Source: Lycocorax pyrrhopterus obiensis | Taxonomy: Eukaryota > Chordata > Aves > Passeriformes > Paradisaeidae | Direction: 5' to 3' | Length of the DNA stretch: 64,000 nucleotides | Assembly: GCA_014706295.1 (NCBI GenBank) | Contig: JACSVZ010000038.1 | Location: 3,038,001 to 3,102,000, forward strand | Shown here: one piece after another, positions 39,516 to 51,602 of the stretch | How the letters are laid out: each line of letters begins with the position of its first letter | Numbering within the stretch: position 1 is the first letter of the stretch | Notes under the pieces: generated by a model | What the model saw: the letters and a program-made list of their open reading frames with translations, nothing else | Told to the model about the DNA's origin: nothing | Database searches by the model: none | Position numbers and translations under genes: made by a program

Positions 39516-41984
39516 AGCAAATACCATCAATACCGGTTGTCAACTAAAACTGCCCCTGGTGTTAATCCATGTTCCCTTCCTGAATGTTTGCTGTTAGGAC
39601 AGGCTGGGGAATAAGTTCCTCTGCTGTCAGGCAGGACCACAGCCCTGCCCAGTGACCTGGTCTGGACAGGGCCAGAAGGGAGAGTTCACCTGGGCCGGCA
39701 GCCACAGACGCTCACATGGGAGTTTGCTCTCTGATAGAGCTCACTCCACAGATGAATTAGGCTTAAACTGTACATGGCTGAGTGCTTAAAAAAAAAAAAA
39801 TAAACAAGTCAAAAAAGTTGTATTTAACAGACCCAGCTTCCAGGCAGAGAATTTAGTGATACACCAGTTTAGCATCACCCTGCAGCCAGGCAATTTGTGA
39901 AGACAGACTGACTAATGCAGGTCAATCCATGATATAACACTGAGGCCACAACTGATTAGACATGGAACTAAGATAAAGTCACAATCAGACAGAAAAAGCC
40001 AAACAAATAAACAAATAGCTCTTGAATTGCTAGCAATTAAGGATTTTAAATTGCTAAAAGGTTTCCGCCCAGCACGACCAGCCCAACTCTGTACTCTGAC
40101 TTAGTATGCTACAAAAAACCCAAGTAAATGCTGAATTTTTGTAGGCATTGTTTCAATTACAAAAAAAACCTGCTCTTCTGTCTGTGTTGACAAACCAGCA
40201 GCAGCTCAGACCCCACGAGTTACCACAGCCATGCTGAGCATTCCTGAAAGAAAGTATAACCCTGCAGTTTCTACCTTGCAAATTTTATGGCAGAGCTGAT
40301 TTAGAAAACAAATAAATTATCTTTTCATGTGTCCCTAAGTCATTAACTTAGAACCCTACTTCTGCATTCAGCAGCTCTAGTTTGCTGTTAGATTTAAATT
40401 AAAGCCATACCATGCAGATAAGCCAGGTCATGGCAGTGGGGAAGCTCATGTAGAGACCCAAACCTGAAGGGAGGAAAAGTGTTAAGGTCCATTAGTTGTA
40501 ACAGCCAACAGAACAAGGTCCCTAAAATGATGTTGTTAAATTCCATGAGGAAAACTGATTTAAGAACCTGCTCTAAAAGCCTGTATCACATCATACAGTC
40601 TCTCCTTACCGAGGAAGGCAGAAAACTATCAGAGCATTCCTTCTCTTGCTGTACCTCCATCGCTCGTGCATATTCTATTCTGAGGCCATAGTTCACCTCA
40701 ACATTCAAAGAATAGAGCTTTTATTTTTAAAAAGTCAACATTTGCAAAGATTTTACAAATATTTTATAGTGCCGTTTGTTTCCACGCTCAGTTATTTAAC
40801 TGCAAAGGTGAAGTTATGGCAAAAGTTACTTTTTCCAGCTTCAGAAATTATTGAAATTGGGTCACTAGCAAAAAGTTACATTTAAAACAAAACATTTTAA
40901 AATTCGATACTAGTATTACTGTAATAATTGCAAGCATTAGTTTCCATTCATGAGAAGAGTCGTGAAGACAAACAAGAATCATCATGCCTTGTAAAGAGAC
41001 TTCAAAAGGTACAGAAGAATTTGTACACCCAAAAATCCATAAACTCAAAAAGCACTGCGCTGTAAGTCTTTAAACCCTGACAACTTTCCATCCTCCCCAG
41101 ATACAGGATTCTGTTATTTGAAAAGAAAGCTGGGTCTACATCGTGGCCTTGGCTTCAGTTTATTATTGGATTAGCTCTTTAAATAAACGAAACCTTGAAG
41201 TGCAGGTATCTTCTAATGAGCAGATCTTCTAACACCTTAAAAAAATAAAGTAATGCAGAGGTGAAGATCTTGTTACTTTTATCAAGAGAAATTATTTAGC
41301 CACTTTGGCTTTTTTTCCCCCTTTTTACACAGCACTGTTATTAAAAGCTGTTTTAGAGCTTTATCGAATAGCTAGGTAAGTAGCAAAGATACATCAAATG
41401 CATGAGGTTAACCTATAAAGTAGGGAAAAACTATTCTTTATTGCTCTCAGGCAGATCCTGAAGTATTGTGATGCCACAGGAGAGAGTATGACTTTCTTCA
41501 GCAGCCCAGTGCTCACCTGCTTCAAACTGCATTGTACCTTTTCCCACACCACATCCTCCAAGCAGTAGCAGCAACACCCACATCCACTGCTGAACTCTGA
41601 CTGAAACACAAGAGGTCACGTTGGGGCACAGCAGACCAATAGTACAGGACAATTAATAATCATATAATTGTCATATAAGACAGGTTACAGGTACCCACAT
41701 CACAGCCAGCTCAGCAGGCTGGATCAGAGGAAGGATGGGAAGGGCCTGTCAGCATCAACACTGGGATGTGACACCATCCGAAGGCCACGCTGGAGGTGCC
41801 TGGGGCCATTCGGAATCAGTTTGGGCCATAGCTGAGTGCTCACACATGACCATGGTGGCTGATATGCCTCAGCTTCAACTGGGGATGAATTTTCCCCAGG
41901 AGCTCCAGTGCTTTGCAGCATCTCCAAGCTGTTCTTGAGAGGGATTTTTGAGAGATAGCGCTTGGCTTCTGTCATGGAATCTTA
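39516..41984. other. AT-rich intergenic DNA
   Basis: A poly-A run at about 39788-39800 is the only simple repeat. Coding frames are short and unremarkable. Confidence 0.4.
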
Positions 41985-42232
41985 TAAAATTTTGCCAGAG
42001 GAGGTTTAGGCTGGATATTAGGAAAAGGTTCTTCCCCCAGAGGGTGCTGGGACATTGCCCAGGCTCCCCAGGGAATGGTCACAGCCCCAAGGCTGCCAGA
42101 GCTCCAGGAGTATTTGGACAACAATCCCCAGGGTGGGATTGTTGAGGTGTCCTGTGCAGGGCCAGGAGTTAGACTTGACGATCCCTGTGGTCTCTTCCTA
42201 CTCAGGAGATTCTATGAATCAATGATGCTATG
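41985..42232 (+). mobile_element. CR1 LINE 3' fragment
   Basis: TTTAGGCTGGATATTAGG through CAGAGCTCCAGGAGTATTTG to a diverged tail GATTCTATGAATCAATGATG. Confidence 0.85.
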
Positions 42233-43014
42233 AAATAATATATTCAAATTATATTTATTTTATAAGCCATTTAAAGCAGATAAATCAATTAAAGCTTGGC
42301 CAGCCTTTGAATACAAATTCATGATGCCAAATGGATTTGGTGCTGCCCAACTGACTTGAGAACTCTAAAGATTTTAGAACACTTAGTCCAGATATGGAAT
42401 CCCTCACACACTGAGGCAAGGGCTCTCAGCCTCCAGGAGTTCCCTTGGGCATCCCAACCCACAGGAAGAGTCCTCAACTGCAGACACACTGCTCCAAGGA
42501 GGACTGACCCCACTGACAGCCCTGGCAGGGCTCCACCATAGCCCAGTCAGATCTGACCTGTGGTCAGATATGGTCATGGTCACCCGCCCTGGTGAGCTCT
42601 GACCTGCTGCCCACCACAGCCACTCTGAAATGTGATGGGGGTCCACACACAGAGCAGTCAGTGATTCATCCCTGAAGCCACACCACAGCTCAGGCCAGTT
42701 GCAGGTCTCTGCTGGGGGGAGCACCTGCACAGGTGCTGAGGACATGCATCTCCTGACTGCTTGAACACCTAGCAAACTTGTGACTGGATGACTGGAATTT
42801 CCAAAGTTAACCCCTTTGAGAGGCAAAACTAATGTGGGTCGCGTGAGCAGACATTCTTAAGACACCCCACTTATTCAGAAAAGTGTTCAGCATGTAAATA
42901 CAGACAAAGCATAATGTTGGAAACAGGAGCAAAATATCCCAGCCATCAGCTGTACCACTGGACAGCCACACACATGTGACACAGCAACCAGCACAGCCAC
43001 ACGCTGACTGGCAC

Positions 43015-43255
43015 AACATCCTCCTGATGTTGTTGCCCAGGGCTGGGGCAGCTCTGCAGGTGGGGTCTCAGCTGAGCGGGGCAGAGGGGCAGAATCCCCC
43101 CTCCCTGCTGCCCACGCTGGGGGCTCAGCCCAGCACAGGGGGGGTTTCTGGGGTCAGTGCCCATGGCCGGGGCAGGTTGAGCCTCTCGCCCACCAACACC
43201 CCCAAGTCCTTCTCTCCAGGGCTGCTCCTGATCCATTCTCTGGGTTTGTGCTTGG
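43015..43255 (-). mobile_element. CR1 LINE internal fragment without tail
   Basis: Matches, in the opposite orientation, the 5' part of the copy at 26.3-26.6 kb (GGGGTCTCAGCTGAGCGGGG, GGGTTTCTGGGGTCAGTGCC). It lacks the 3' end, so it is a remnant split off by deletion or rearrangement. Confidence 0.8.
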
Positions 43256-44825
43256 AGTGCTTGATCTCAAGACTAACAAACCACTCTCCAATAACATTAT
43301 TGAAGCACATATCAGGCTCTTCAAAACTCCCTACTGCTAGTTCATAGTACCACACATAGTACCATAGTGAATGGTAGGTTTTGTCAAACATTCAAAAGTA
43401 CCAAAAAACCAGGTGCTTTCCCTAAGCCATTGGGGAAACAAAAAAAGTAAATTGATCAGTGTGTTTACCATGCATTTTACTACTGCTTAACATCTTCCTG
43501 GAAAATGCGGACTGGAAAATGATGAGAAATGTAATTAATATTGTCTAACTGACAGTTGGACAAAGTGTTTTTCACACCAACAGCTCACTGGACAGATACA
43601 ACTATGCTACAAATTCATTCACAACCAGAATAAAACCACACACAACCACAAGCTTCATAAATTATGAGCTTGGAATAAAAATGACTCCTGGCAACCAGGA
43701 AAGCTTCTGGCTTGCTTCCTTACATTTTGTTGGTTTTCTGTTAAATCTTTTACCTACTGATAAATTTTAAAGGAGATGATTTCAGAAACTAGGTTAATAG
43801 ATAGTGGCTGCTGCACAACAAACATCGAAGGGGGAACATATACAGAGGTCATTAATACATAAAAGAAAAGGGAAATCAAAGAAAGAGTGAGGGAAAAATC
43901 AGCTTCAATAGCAGTTTATAATAACTGCACATTTAAATTGAATTAAAACATTTCCCCATCTACCCACAAATGATTAAGTGTGGCTGGTTTAATTAGAGCA
44001 GCTCAGTGCAGAGAAACCTGAACCGACACGTTCCTCAGCCAATGTGCTGCTGGCGGCAGTGCTGCTTCAGAGCCCACACGACTGTGCCCAGCGTTTTCTG
44101 CATTGACCTCAGGAAAGCCAGAAAAAGCTCTCCTACAAATCACTGAGTGTAAATGGAGGTGATCTTTCTGCAGCACAACTAGAGACAAACATGCTCCAGG
44201 TGACATAATTCACCTCACAAGTGAAACGACAGCACAGGCAGAACAAGAACAGCAGCTACAGGAAACCTCAGGGTAGGTGACTCCCATGAGAGTGAAGTGG
44301 CAAGGGTGAGTCCATCCTTCTGCAAACGGCCAGAAGGGAATTCCAAAGAGGACCGACTACTCCAGACAGTGGATATTATTCCTCCTCAGGGGAGGAAATG
44401 ACCCTTGGAACAAAGACAAAAGCATCAAGGAACAGGACACCAGGAAGACTGAGGACAGCACAACGGAACACCAAGGAAAGAAAAAGCAGAGTTATCTAGA
44501 AGGATGCTGTCAGTGGAGCAATACAGGAGCCCTCGAGTCTGGATGATGGAGACACAAACCAAAAGATGAGGGATCAGAAAGTGTCCATAAGCAAAGCCTT
44601 GGAACAGTGCTGGGACATGTGCTGAGAAAGGGAGGGGTGAACCAGACGATAATGGAGAACAGGGCTAAAAGCCTGTGAGAGCAAGACATAGGGAGAATGA
44701 AGGTGATCGCATAGAGGTGAGAAATCAGAGAACAATGCGAAACCCTGAAGAAGGGACAGAAATCCAGACACTGAGGGGCCAAGGAGGGATGGCTGGAAGG
44801 CACCAGGGCACTTTTCCAGGGGGGA
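43256..44825. other. AT-rich then purine-rich intergenic DNA
   Basis: The segment 44270-44820 is markedly purine-rich on the plus strand. No gene is recognised. Confidence 0.35.
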
Positions 44826-45226
44826 ATCATAGAATCAGGGAATGGTTTGGGCTGGAATGGACCTTAAAACTCATCATATTCCACCCCCTGCCACGGGCAG
44901 GGACACCTTCCACTGTCCCAGGCTGCTCCAAGCCCCTGCCCAGCCTGGCCTTGGGCACTGCCAGGGATCCAGGGGCAGCCACAGCTGCTCTGGGCACCCT
45001 GTGCCAGGGCCTCCCCACTCTCACAGGGAACAATTCCCTCCCAATACCCCATCTAACCCTACCCTCTGGCAGTGGGAAGCCATTCCCCCTTGTCCTGTCC
45101 CACCAGGCCCTTGTCCCAAGTCCCTTCTCCAGCTCTCTTGGAGCCCCTTTAGGCCCTGCAAGGGGCTCTGAGCTCTCCCTGGAGCCTTCTCCAGACTGAA
45201 CATCCCCAGCTGTCACATACTGAACA
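44826..45226 (-). mobile_element. CR1 LINE 3' fragment abutting a CpG island
   Basis: Starts AATCATAGAATCAGGGAATGG and ends about GACTGAACATCCCCAGCTGTC, immediately left of the CpG island. Confidence 0.88.
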
Positions 45227-45365
45227 AGAGCGGGAGATAACAGCAGTGGCGCTGCCCAGGACGCTCCAGCACCCGCAGTAGCCTGTGCCCTGGAGTCAGA
45301 GGTCTGTGCAGGGCCAGCGAAGAACGCCCAAAACACCTCACACCGAGAACGAGCGGTGCCGCCAT
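45213..45365 (-). other. candidate first coding exon or truncated small gene
   Basis: An ATG within a YY1-type motif (GAAATGGCGGC on the minus strand) opens a 50-codon frame starting MAAPLVLG. It is rich in Arg and Leu and nearly free of acidic residues, like a mitochondrial targeting presequence. A consensus donor (GGT followed by GTGAGG) lies after codon 8. The frame otherwise ends at the junction with a CR1 copy. No downstream exon was found, so it could be a real first exon, a broken gene, or chance. Confidence 0.25.
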
Positions 45366-45745
45366 TTCACCCCTGAGGGCTCGGGGGGCGTGGCTCGGGG
45401 CGGGGCAACAACAGACCCCGCCCCCTCCCCGCAGCCCCGGCGCTCCCGGGCGCCATTTCGGAGCCGCGCCGGGGCAGCGGGCTGGGCCGTCTGGCAGCGG
45501 CGGAACGGCGGCACCGGGGGTTAACGGTGCCACTGGGGGTTAATGGCGCTGCTCTCCGGGGCCTCACAGCGCTGAAAGAGCGGCCGGAGCCTAGGGCCCC
45601 AGAGGCTGCGGAGCCGACACTGCCTGCTGCGAGCGTGTCCGGGGGTGGCCGCTCACGGCTGTGAATCGGGAGAGTGCACCCGAGGTGGGGCGGCTCCTGG
45701 AGCTTCCCTGCTGCTCTCTGTGTGGCGTCTGCGCCGTTAGGAAGC
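45230..45745. promoter_or_regulatory. orphan CpG island with YY1-type sites
   Basis: Dense CpG over about 500 bp, with two same-orientation YY1-type motifs (45358-45368 and 45449-45459; GAAATGGCGGC and GAAATGGCGCC on the minus strand) and GC boxes (GGGGCGGGG near 45400). YY1 motifs in this orientation usually sit just downstream of start sites, so transcription toward the left is suggested. No gene is identified. Confidence 0.45.
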
Positions 45746-45783
45746 CTCCATCCATCCATCCATCCATCCATCCATCCATCCAT

Positions 45784-45819
<36 letters not shown>

Positions 45820-45823
45820 CCAT
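45746..45823. repeat. (TCCA)n microsatellite
   Basis: About 19 tandem tetranucleotides with one interruption (a C to G change near 45810). The repeating WMDG frame on the minus strand is its by-product. Confidence 0.97.
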
Positions 45824-45837
45824 AACCCGGAGTGCCC

Positions 45838-46226
45838 AGCTGAGGGCACTTGGCTCGTTCAGCTGGAGCAGAGGAGGCTGAGGGGAGGCTCCTCGGGGGC
45901 TGCAGCTCCTCCCGAGGGGAGGCGGAGGGGCAGGGGCTGAGCTCTGCTCTGGGCCAGGGACAGGAGCCCAGGGAACGGCTGGAGCTGTGTCAGGCCTTGG
46001 GATGGATCTCAGGGAAAGGTTCTTCCCCCCGAGGGTGCTGGGGCACTGCCCAGGCTCCCCAGGGAATGGTCCCGGCCCCAAGGCTGCCAGAGCTCCAGGA
46101 GCGTTTGGACAGCGCTCTCAGGGATGCCCAGGGTGGGATTGTTGGGGTGTCTGTGCAGGGCCAGGAGCTGGATCCATGATCCCTGTGGGTCCCTTCTAAT
46201 CCAGGACGTTGTGATTTTATGATTCC
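45838..46226 (+). mobile_element. CR1 LINE 3' fragment next to the microsatellite
   Basis: Begins at GCTGAGGGCACTTGGCTC, 15 bases after the (TCCA)n array, and ends GTGATTTTATGATTCC. Nearly identical to the copy at 33.27 kb. Confidence 0.9.
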
Positions 46227-46914
46227 ATATTTGTTCACAGCCAGGTACAAGCATTTATCCTTGTGCAGCTGCTTCCATCTGTCAATTCCCTCTGCACGTT
46301 TTTTTCTCATGTCAGAACCACGTTCACCAGTGGCTTCCTGGGTCGCCCTGTTTGCACTGAGCTTTTTTCATGTTTCAAGATACCCCAAGAAATGGCATGA
46401 CTAAACATACCTGTGGCATTCATGTTGCATTATCTTGAGACGATTTCAGACATGCCATCTGGCTTTACATTACTAAAATCCCATATTATCATGAAACCTT
46501 CAGGCTGATGTGTTCATATTGAACTGAAACACTGTAACAGACCAGTAATATATTTAGTGAAAAGAGATCATTCCTTTAAAAACTGACACACTGTTTCAAA
46601 GGACAACATCTTTTAATTGCCAGAACACCTTAAATAAGTGTTTATGGTGATAGATGAAATTATGAGATTGCAAATATGCTGTCAAAAGATAAAGGCATCA
46701 ATGCTGTGTGCAGTGTTGTGCTCATGGCCTCAATTTTTGAAGATTTGAGACCTATCTTATTTCCAAGAATGGGATTGTTAATTAAAACCTGGATGATACA
46801 AGGGAAACATGGAATTTGCAGTAAAAGAAAGTTGCCACTGATGTGGATGACAATATTGTGATTTTGGGGCTGGCAAGATGAGCAAATAACAGATGCACAA
46901 ACGTCTTTAGTGTT

Positions 46915-47445
46915 TTATGAGGCCTTGAAGGATATTTCCAAACCTGTCAGGCTTGGAATTTTCATGTGAGGATTCCCCATCTGGCACTGAGAGCTACTGT
47001 AGACAGGAAAAGAAAATGGCAATGTTTTTAACATCGCTCTTAATCTAACATCCTCAGTGGGCTCTTCATGGAGCTGAACGTTAGGATCTCTGTCACACTG
47101 TGCCCATTGGATATGGCAGTGGCTGGGCTGTCCCTGGCTGTCACATGTGGAAGACCAGGACATGGCACCAATGTAATAGGGACACTTTAAGGGGTTTCTG
47201 GAACAGGTTTCTGGGCAGTCAAACCGGACAATATCAGTGCAACCACGTTGGGAATTTACTAGACAAGGTCTTGCTAGAGGCCACATCAGGATAGGCAGAG
47301 AAAAGATATTTGTGTTTTCATTGTGTAATTTGCTACATATTCCAGTGGACAGAGTATTTCCACACCTGTGCACGGAAATGCCGAAGAACACAAACTCCTG
47401 TCGTGCTGCTATATCGCAATTCCCATCCTTCAGGTGAGGTCTCAC
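46915..47445 (-). other. cysteine-rich open frame, unassigned
   Basis: 176 codons without a stop at ordinary GC content. A central stretch has seven cysteines within about 45 residues (spacings C-7-C-3-C-6-C-12-C-8-C-6-C from GCTDIV to QWAQC). No signal peptide or known fold is recognised, and the far 5' end has no ATG. A strong splice acceptor motif lies inside the last third, which argues against a single exon. Real gene, decayed gene and chance are all possible. Confidence 0.2.
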
Positions 47446-48446
47446 TCTTCTAGACTAGAGAAAGGAGCTAGAGAAGGAGAAATTTGATTTTCAGGTATGT
47501 CACTCAACTAAGTAAAACTCAAATCACGAGCTGTCTGTGAATGAAAAGGAACATCATGTATTGTCATGCAGAAGTATTCGGATTTTTTTTTCCTGAAGTT
47601 GAGTACCTTAACACAGGATTTACAGACCTCAAAGCATGCTGCTTTGTACCAGGGTATTACTGCACAGTACTGTTGGCAATGAGAAAGAGTATTTTTTCTG
47701 CAGAATAGTGGAATTTTACTCTCACAGATGACTCCTGTGCAGTGGAAATAGGTGAAGATACAAAGGGATGCCCTTGGCTACAAAAAGTGGCAACGGAAGA
47801 GGGAAAACTCTTAGGCAGCTGGTCCCTTCAGGGCGCTGCAAAATTTCTCAGAGCACAGGGAAGTGCTGGCCACCAGTTTCTGTGACAGAGCATCATTTGC
47901 ATCTCATTTACACAGGAAGCGTTTAATCTCTTAACCAGTCACCAGCATTCCCGTGGATTGTGCCCGGGGAGATTCCCCGTTCCCGGGCTCCGGCTGGCAC
48001 TGCCCCTCGGGCGAGGGGAGGCTCGGCTACCGGGAGCGCTGCCCGCAGCCGGGGGGCCCAGGGCTGCTGTGCTCCATATTCCACCCGAGCCTGGCTCCCT
48101 GGCCAGGGCACCACTCGCGTTTCTCCTTCTCCAAGAGCCTGGCAGGCCACAGGAGCCACGTTCTTCTCCGGGCTCCTTTCCACAAGAGCAGCCGGACCCG
48201 CGGCCGGGGTGCTGCGGCCCTTCCCGAAGCCCCGACCCGTCGCGGGGAGATTGCTCTGGTTACGCTGCCGGGCCCCCCCAGCCGCGGGCGCTGCCGCCTC
48301 CGCGGAGTCACCCCGGCCCCGCTCCCGCTCGGCTCGGCTCGGCTCGGCTCGGCTCCCCTCCTCTCCTCTCCCCTCCCCTCCTCTCCCCTCCCCTCCGCGC
48401 GCGTAGGCTCCGCCCCCGGCCGGCACTTGACGGACGGGCGGAGGAG

Positions 48447-48512
48447 CCAATGGCACGCGGGGCACGTGCGCCCGGCAGCCAATGGGTGTCGGCGGGCGGC
48501 GCGGGGGCGGGG
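48447..48512 (+). promoter_or_regulatory. ELAVL1: ELAVL1 core promoter: CCAAT, E-box, CCAAT, GC box
   Basis: CCAAT at 48447-48451, CACGTG at 48463-48468, a second CCAAT at 48479-48483 (32 bp from the first, about three helical turns), and GGGGGCGGGG at 48503-48512. There is no TATA box, as is usual for a housekeeping CpG promoter. The start site is expected at about 48520-48550. Confidence 0.6.
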
Positions 48513-48524
48513 CCGCGGCGCTGG

Positions 48525-48590
48525 AGCGGCTCGTTGTGCGCTGCGGACCGATCGCCTCCCGCTGCCCGGGCCCGGCCTCCGCCGCCGCAG
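48525..48590 (+). other. ELAVL1: ELAVL1 noncoding exon 1 (start approximate)
   Basis: Ends GCCGCCGCAG with a GTGAGG donor at 48591, below the CCAAT/GC-box cluster. The mammalian gene likewise has a noncoding first exon. The 5' edge is estimated from promoter spacing. Confidence 0.65.
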
Positions 48591-51500
48591 GTGAGGCCGC
48601 GCGCAGGGCCGTGGGGCCGCGCCCGAACAGCTCCGGCGGCGCCTGCGGGGCTGGCGCTGGAGGGAGCGGGCGACGGGGCCCGGGGCTGCCGGGCCGAGGC
48701 CCGGGCCTGGCGGGGCAGCCTGGGCCTGTGGGGGGAGGGGCCGCGGGGCAGTGCGGGCCTGGGGTGGCGGGCGGGCGGCGGGGTCGCGGCCTGCGGGGCC
48801 CGCGGGGGCCGGATGGGGCACGGGCGGGGAGCGGGACCCGAGGCCACCGCGCTTGCGGCGGGAAGGCCGCGGGTCGCGGTGCCGCGATGCGCTGCGGGTC
48901 CGCGCCGCGTTTCAGGGCCTTTCTCCGTCCGGTTAATGGCCTCATCTTTCATGTTTATTTTTCTCGTGTCTGTGCGGACACAGCTTTTAAATCTCCCACG
49001 TTAGTAGGACTGGCACGTCCTCGTTGACTGGCGGTACCCGGGGGTCCGTGCCAGCGCGGTCGGTGCCGGTTGGCAGCGGTGCTGGCAGCGGGTCCGGTGA
49101 TGGTGTGGTGAGTGCTTGGGGCCGCAGGAATCGTGGCTAAAGCAGCAGCCGCTGTTGTTTGTGCTCGTGGGAGCAGTTCAAAGCAGAGCGTTAGCTCTGT
49201 GTTGGGCGTTGGAAGAGACAGGACAGTCCTAGGGGCCCTTTCACGGCACTACGCATGAGAGCTGAGGTGGGACAGCCGTGGGGAGGTGAGTGCTCCTGCC
49301 AGCTTCTGCACTGCCGGGAGTGCAGGAGCGTTTGCTGGGCACAGAGTTGTATCCGAGACTTGCTTGGAAAGGAAGCACAGTTTGTTGCATGAGGACTTGC
49401 ACTGGGATCCTTGCATCTGTGGAAAACAAAAGAGGAAAGAGTTGGGAAGGGTAGAGATTCATTCCTTTTATTAATGCCTGTTGTTGTTACACTTGATCAC
49501 TTTTTGAGTTCTTTGTATTTTTGTTCATTTTACTCCCTGATTGTGGGTGTTGACTGCTCCTATTGCTCGGCTCTCACCTCTTTACGAGCTGTTGTTTCCC
49601 TGTACTCATGTTTTAACCACTTTTTTTCCTAGAGCTGTGTGAACAGTTCTGTGACTCGTGTGTTCCCCTTTGCAACTAGGGCGATGCACATGTTCCATAG
49701 TCTTTATCAAACCTGTAGAGTTGGTGGGATTTCTTAGATTCCTGTTGACTCTTGGGTTATGTCTGTGTGCGTGACGGATAATAAAATCAAGAGTCCGGAG
49801 CCTGTAAGTGTGTGCAGCATGAGAAGTTACTGTGAGCGTCGTGGTTTTTGTTCTGAAGCAGAGTAACTGTGTGTGTATAATGATCCCAGTGCTCCTGTGG
49901 TTTCCATGATTCAAGGCGTTCAGCGGTCCGGAGTTACAGCTGTGATTGCAGTAGGCTCTCCCCAGGCCTTACTGGAATACGAACAGGAACATCTTAAGCT
50001 GGTGTGATTGTTAAATGTATTGTACAGTGAGTATGTAGTCCCGCTGTCGGTGGTTCTGCAGGACCAGATGAACTCCTGAGGGGAGTTCTCTTGTGCAGTA
50101 CCAGGTTTGTGAAAACAGCAGCAGCAGTAAGCACAGTCTGAATGGAAATGTGAATGTTGTGTGTAGCAGCTTACTTATCTGTGTTTGTTGAACAGTGTCT
50201 GGTGCTGACATGAACTTAATGTGAAATGTGCTCTATGCTCTGAATTCAAGCACTGTTTTCTTTCTGTTTCTCGCGTGTTCTATCACTTTTTTTTCCTGGG
50301 AAAAGCCCTCCTTGTCTTGACCTGAGACATGCCATTTTACTTTAGAATCCATCTTTTTTAGCTGTTGTACCAGCCTACTTTCTTTCCTGAAGCTTCGGTC
50401 TATGTCTTGTTTCTTGCTTCTTTGTTGTGAGCTCTCTGAATTGATTCCCAAAGTTACTGGCTGTCACTCTGACCACACGTGGATAAGCTGCCTGTGAAGT
50501 TGGTAGACTTTAGTCACAGAAAGCTCAAACTCGCTATGTTTGCAGACTTCCAGAAGAAGTTTAGAGAAGCTGTTCTTTCTGCACTTCCAGGTACTTTAGA
50601 AGCAGCCTGGAAGGCAGTGGCAGGAAAGTCCTGCCAATTTAAGCATTTAGGGAGAATGGCAGAGTTGAGCAAAGGAGAGATGATAAATTTTGACTTGTGC
50701 TGAAAATGATCAGGACACTTCTCCTGTCTGATGTGCAGTTCTGTGATCAGGCACCTGCAAGCTTCAAACTGCTGGCCTAAATGATCCATTTGATTATACA
50801 ACCTCATTATATGTAGGTGATGTATGCAAAAATAGATTCTAATCTTTTTTTTTTCTGAGGGGATAGGGTGGAAATAAGCTGTACTGAGAAGGCAGAGACG
50901 TTCTTCATGTGAGTGGGTTTGCTGCCTTTGGGTTTTTGTTTGGGGTTTTTTTTGTTTGTTTTGTTTTTAATATTAGTAGCAGTGGCATAGTACTACAAAG
51001 GTATAATTTTCCTATCTCCTACTGCTTCCATGGCCTCCATGTAGGAACACAGCAGTAAACCACAGTGCCTCATCAGGCCCTCAGAGATGGATTTCCAGCT
51101 AGTTGTTTTGTGCTGGTGAACAAGTTGGATGCTGTCTTTTCCTCCTACTATTCACTTGCCTTCCTGCCCCATCAAAGTGAAAGTATCTGAACATGGGTCA
51201 AGTGTTATCCAAGACTGGATCAATGTTTGGGGCAGCTGTTGTCAAGAAAGTGTCTGTAGCCTACTATTCTTATGTCCACTTGTTCTCATCTCCTGCCCTT
51301 TCCCTCAGAAAGGAGGGAGATCATTCCCTCACAGCACAGTTGTCTCCAGATGTCTTGTGTAGGTGAAAAAATTGCCAAAGGCAATTTATGGACAATCTGA
51401 CACTGTTTAGAAAAAGAAAGATATTAAATTATTTCTTCTTTTTTTTTTAAATACCTTTTTATCATAATCCTGTTTTTTAAAAAATTCCGGTGCAGAAGGT

Positions 51501-51602
51501 GAGATAGTCCAGGCTGCACAAAGTTCTTTGACTGTCTCTTCCCTGCGTAAGAACTCTGTGCTGTTAACTGGCAGCATCTTTGACCCAGGGGCAAACAACT
51601 GT

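Larger units (their letters stand above)
47940..49010. promoter_or_regulatory. ELAVL1: ELAVL1 CpG island
   Basis: About 1 kb of very CpG-rich DNA spanning the promoter, noncoding exon 1 and the start of intron 1. It includes a CGGCT pentamer repeat (about 48325-48352) and a CCCCTCCT-type pyrimidine repeat (about 48353-48395) just upstream. Long frames on both strands here reflect the lack of AT-rich stops. Confidence 0.9.

Noticed and set aside
45591..45849. Repeating MDGW protein
   Set aside because: It is a translation of the (TCCA)n microsatellite.
47923..49027. Overlapping 180-348-codon frames on both strands
   Set aside because: They arise from the ELAVL1 CpG island. Exon 1 there is noncoding and the true start codon is at 59805.
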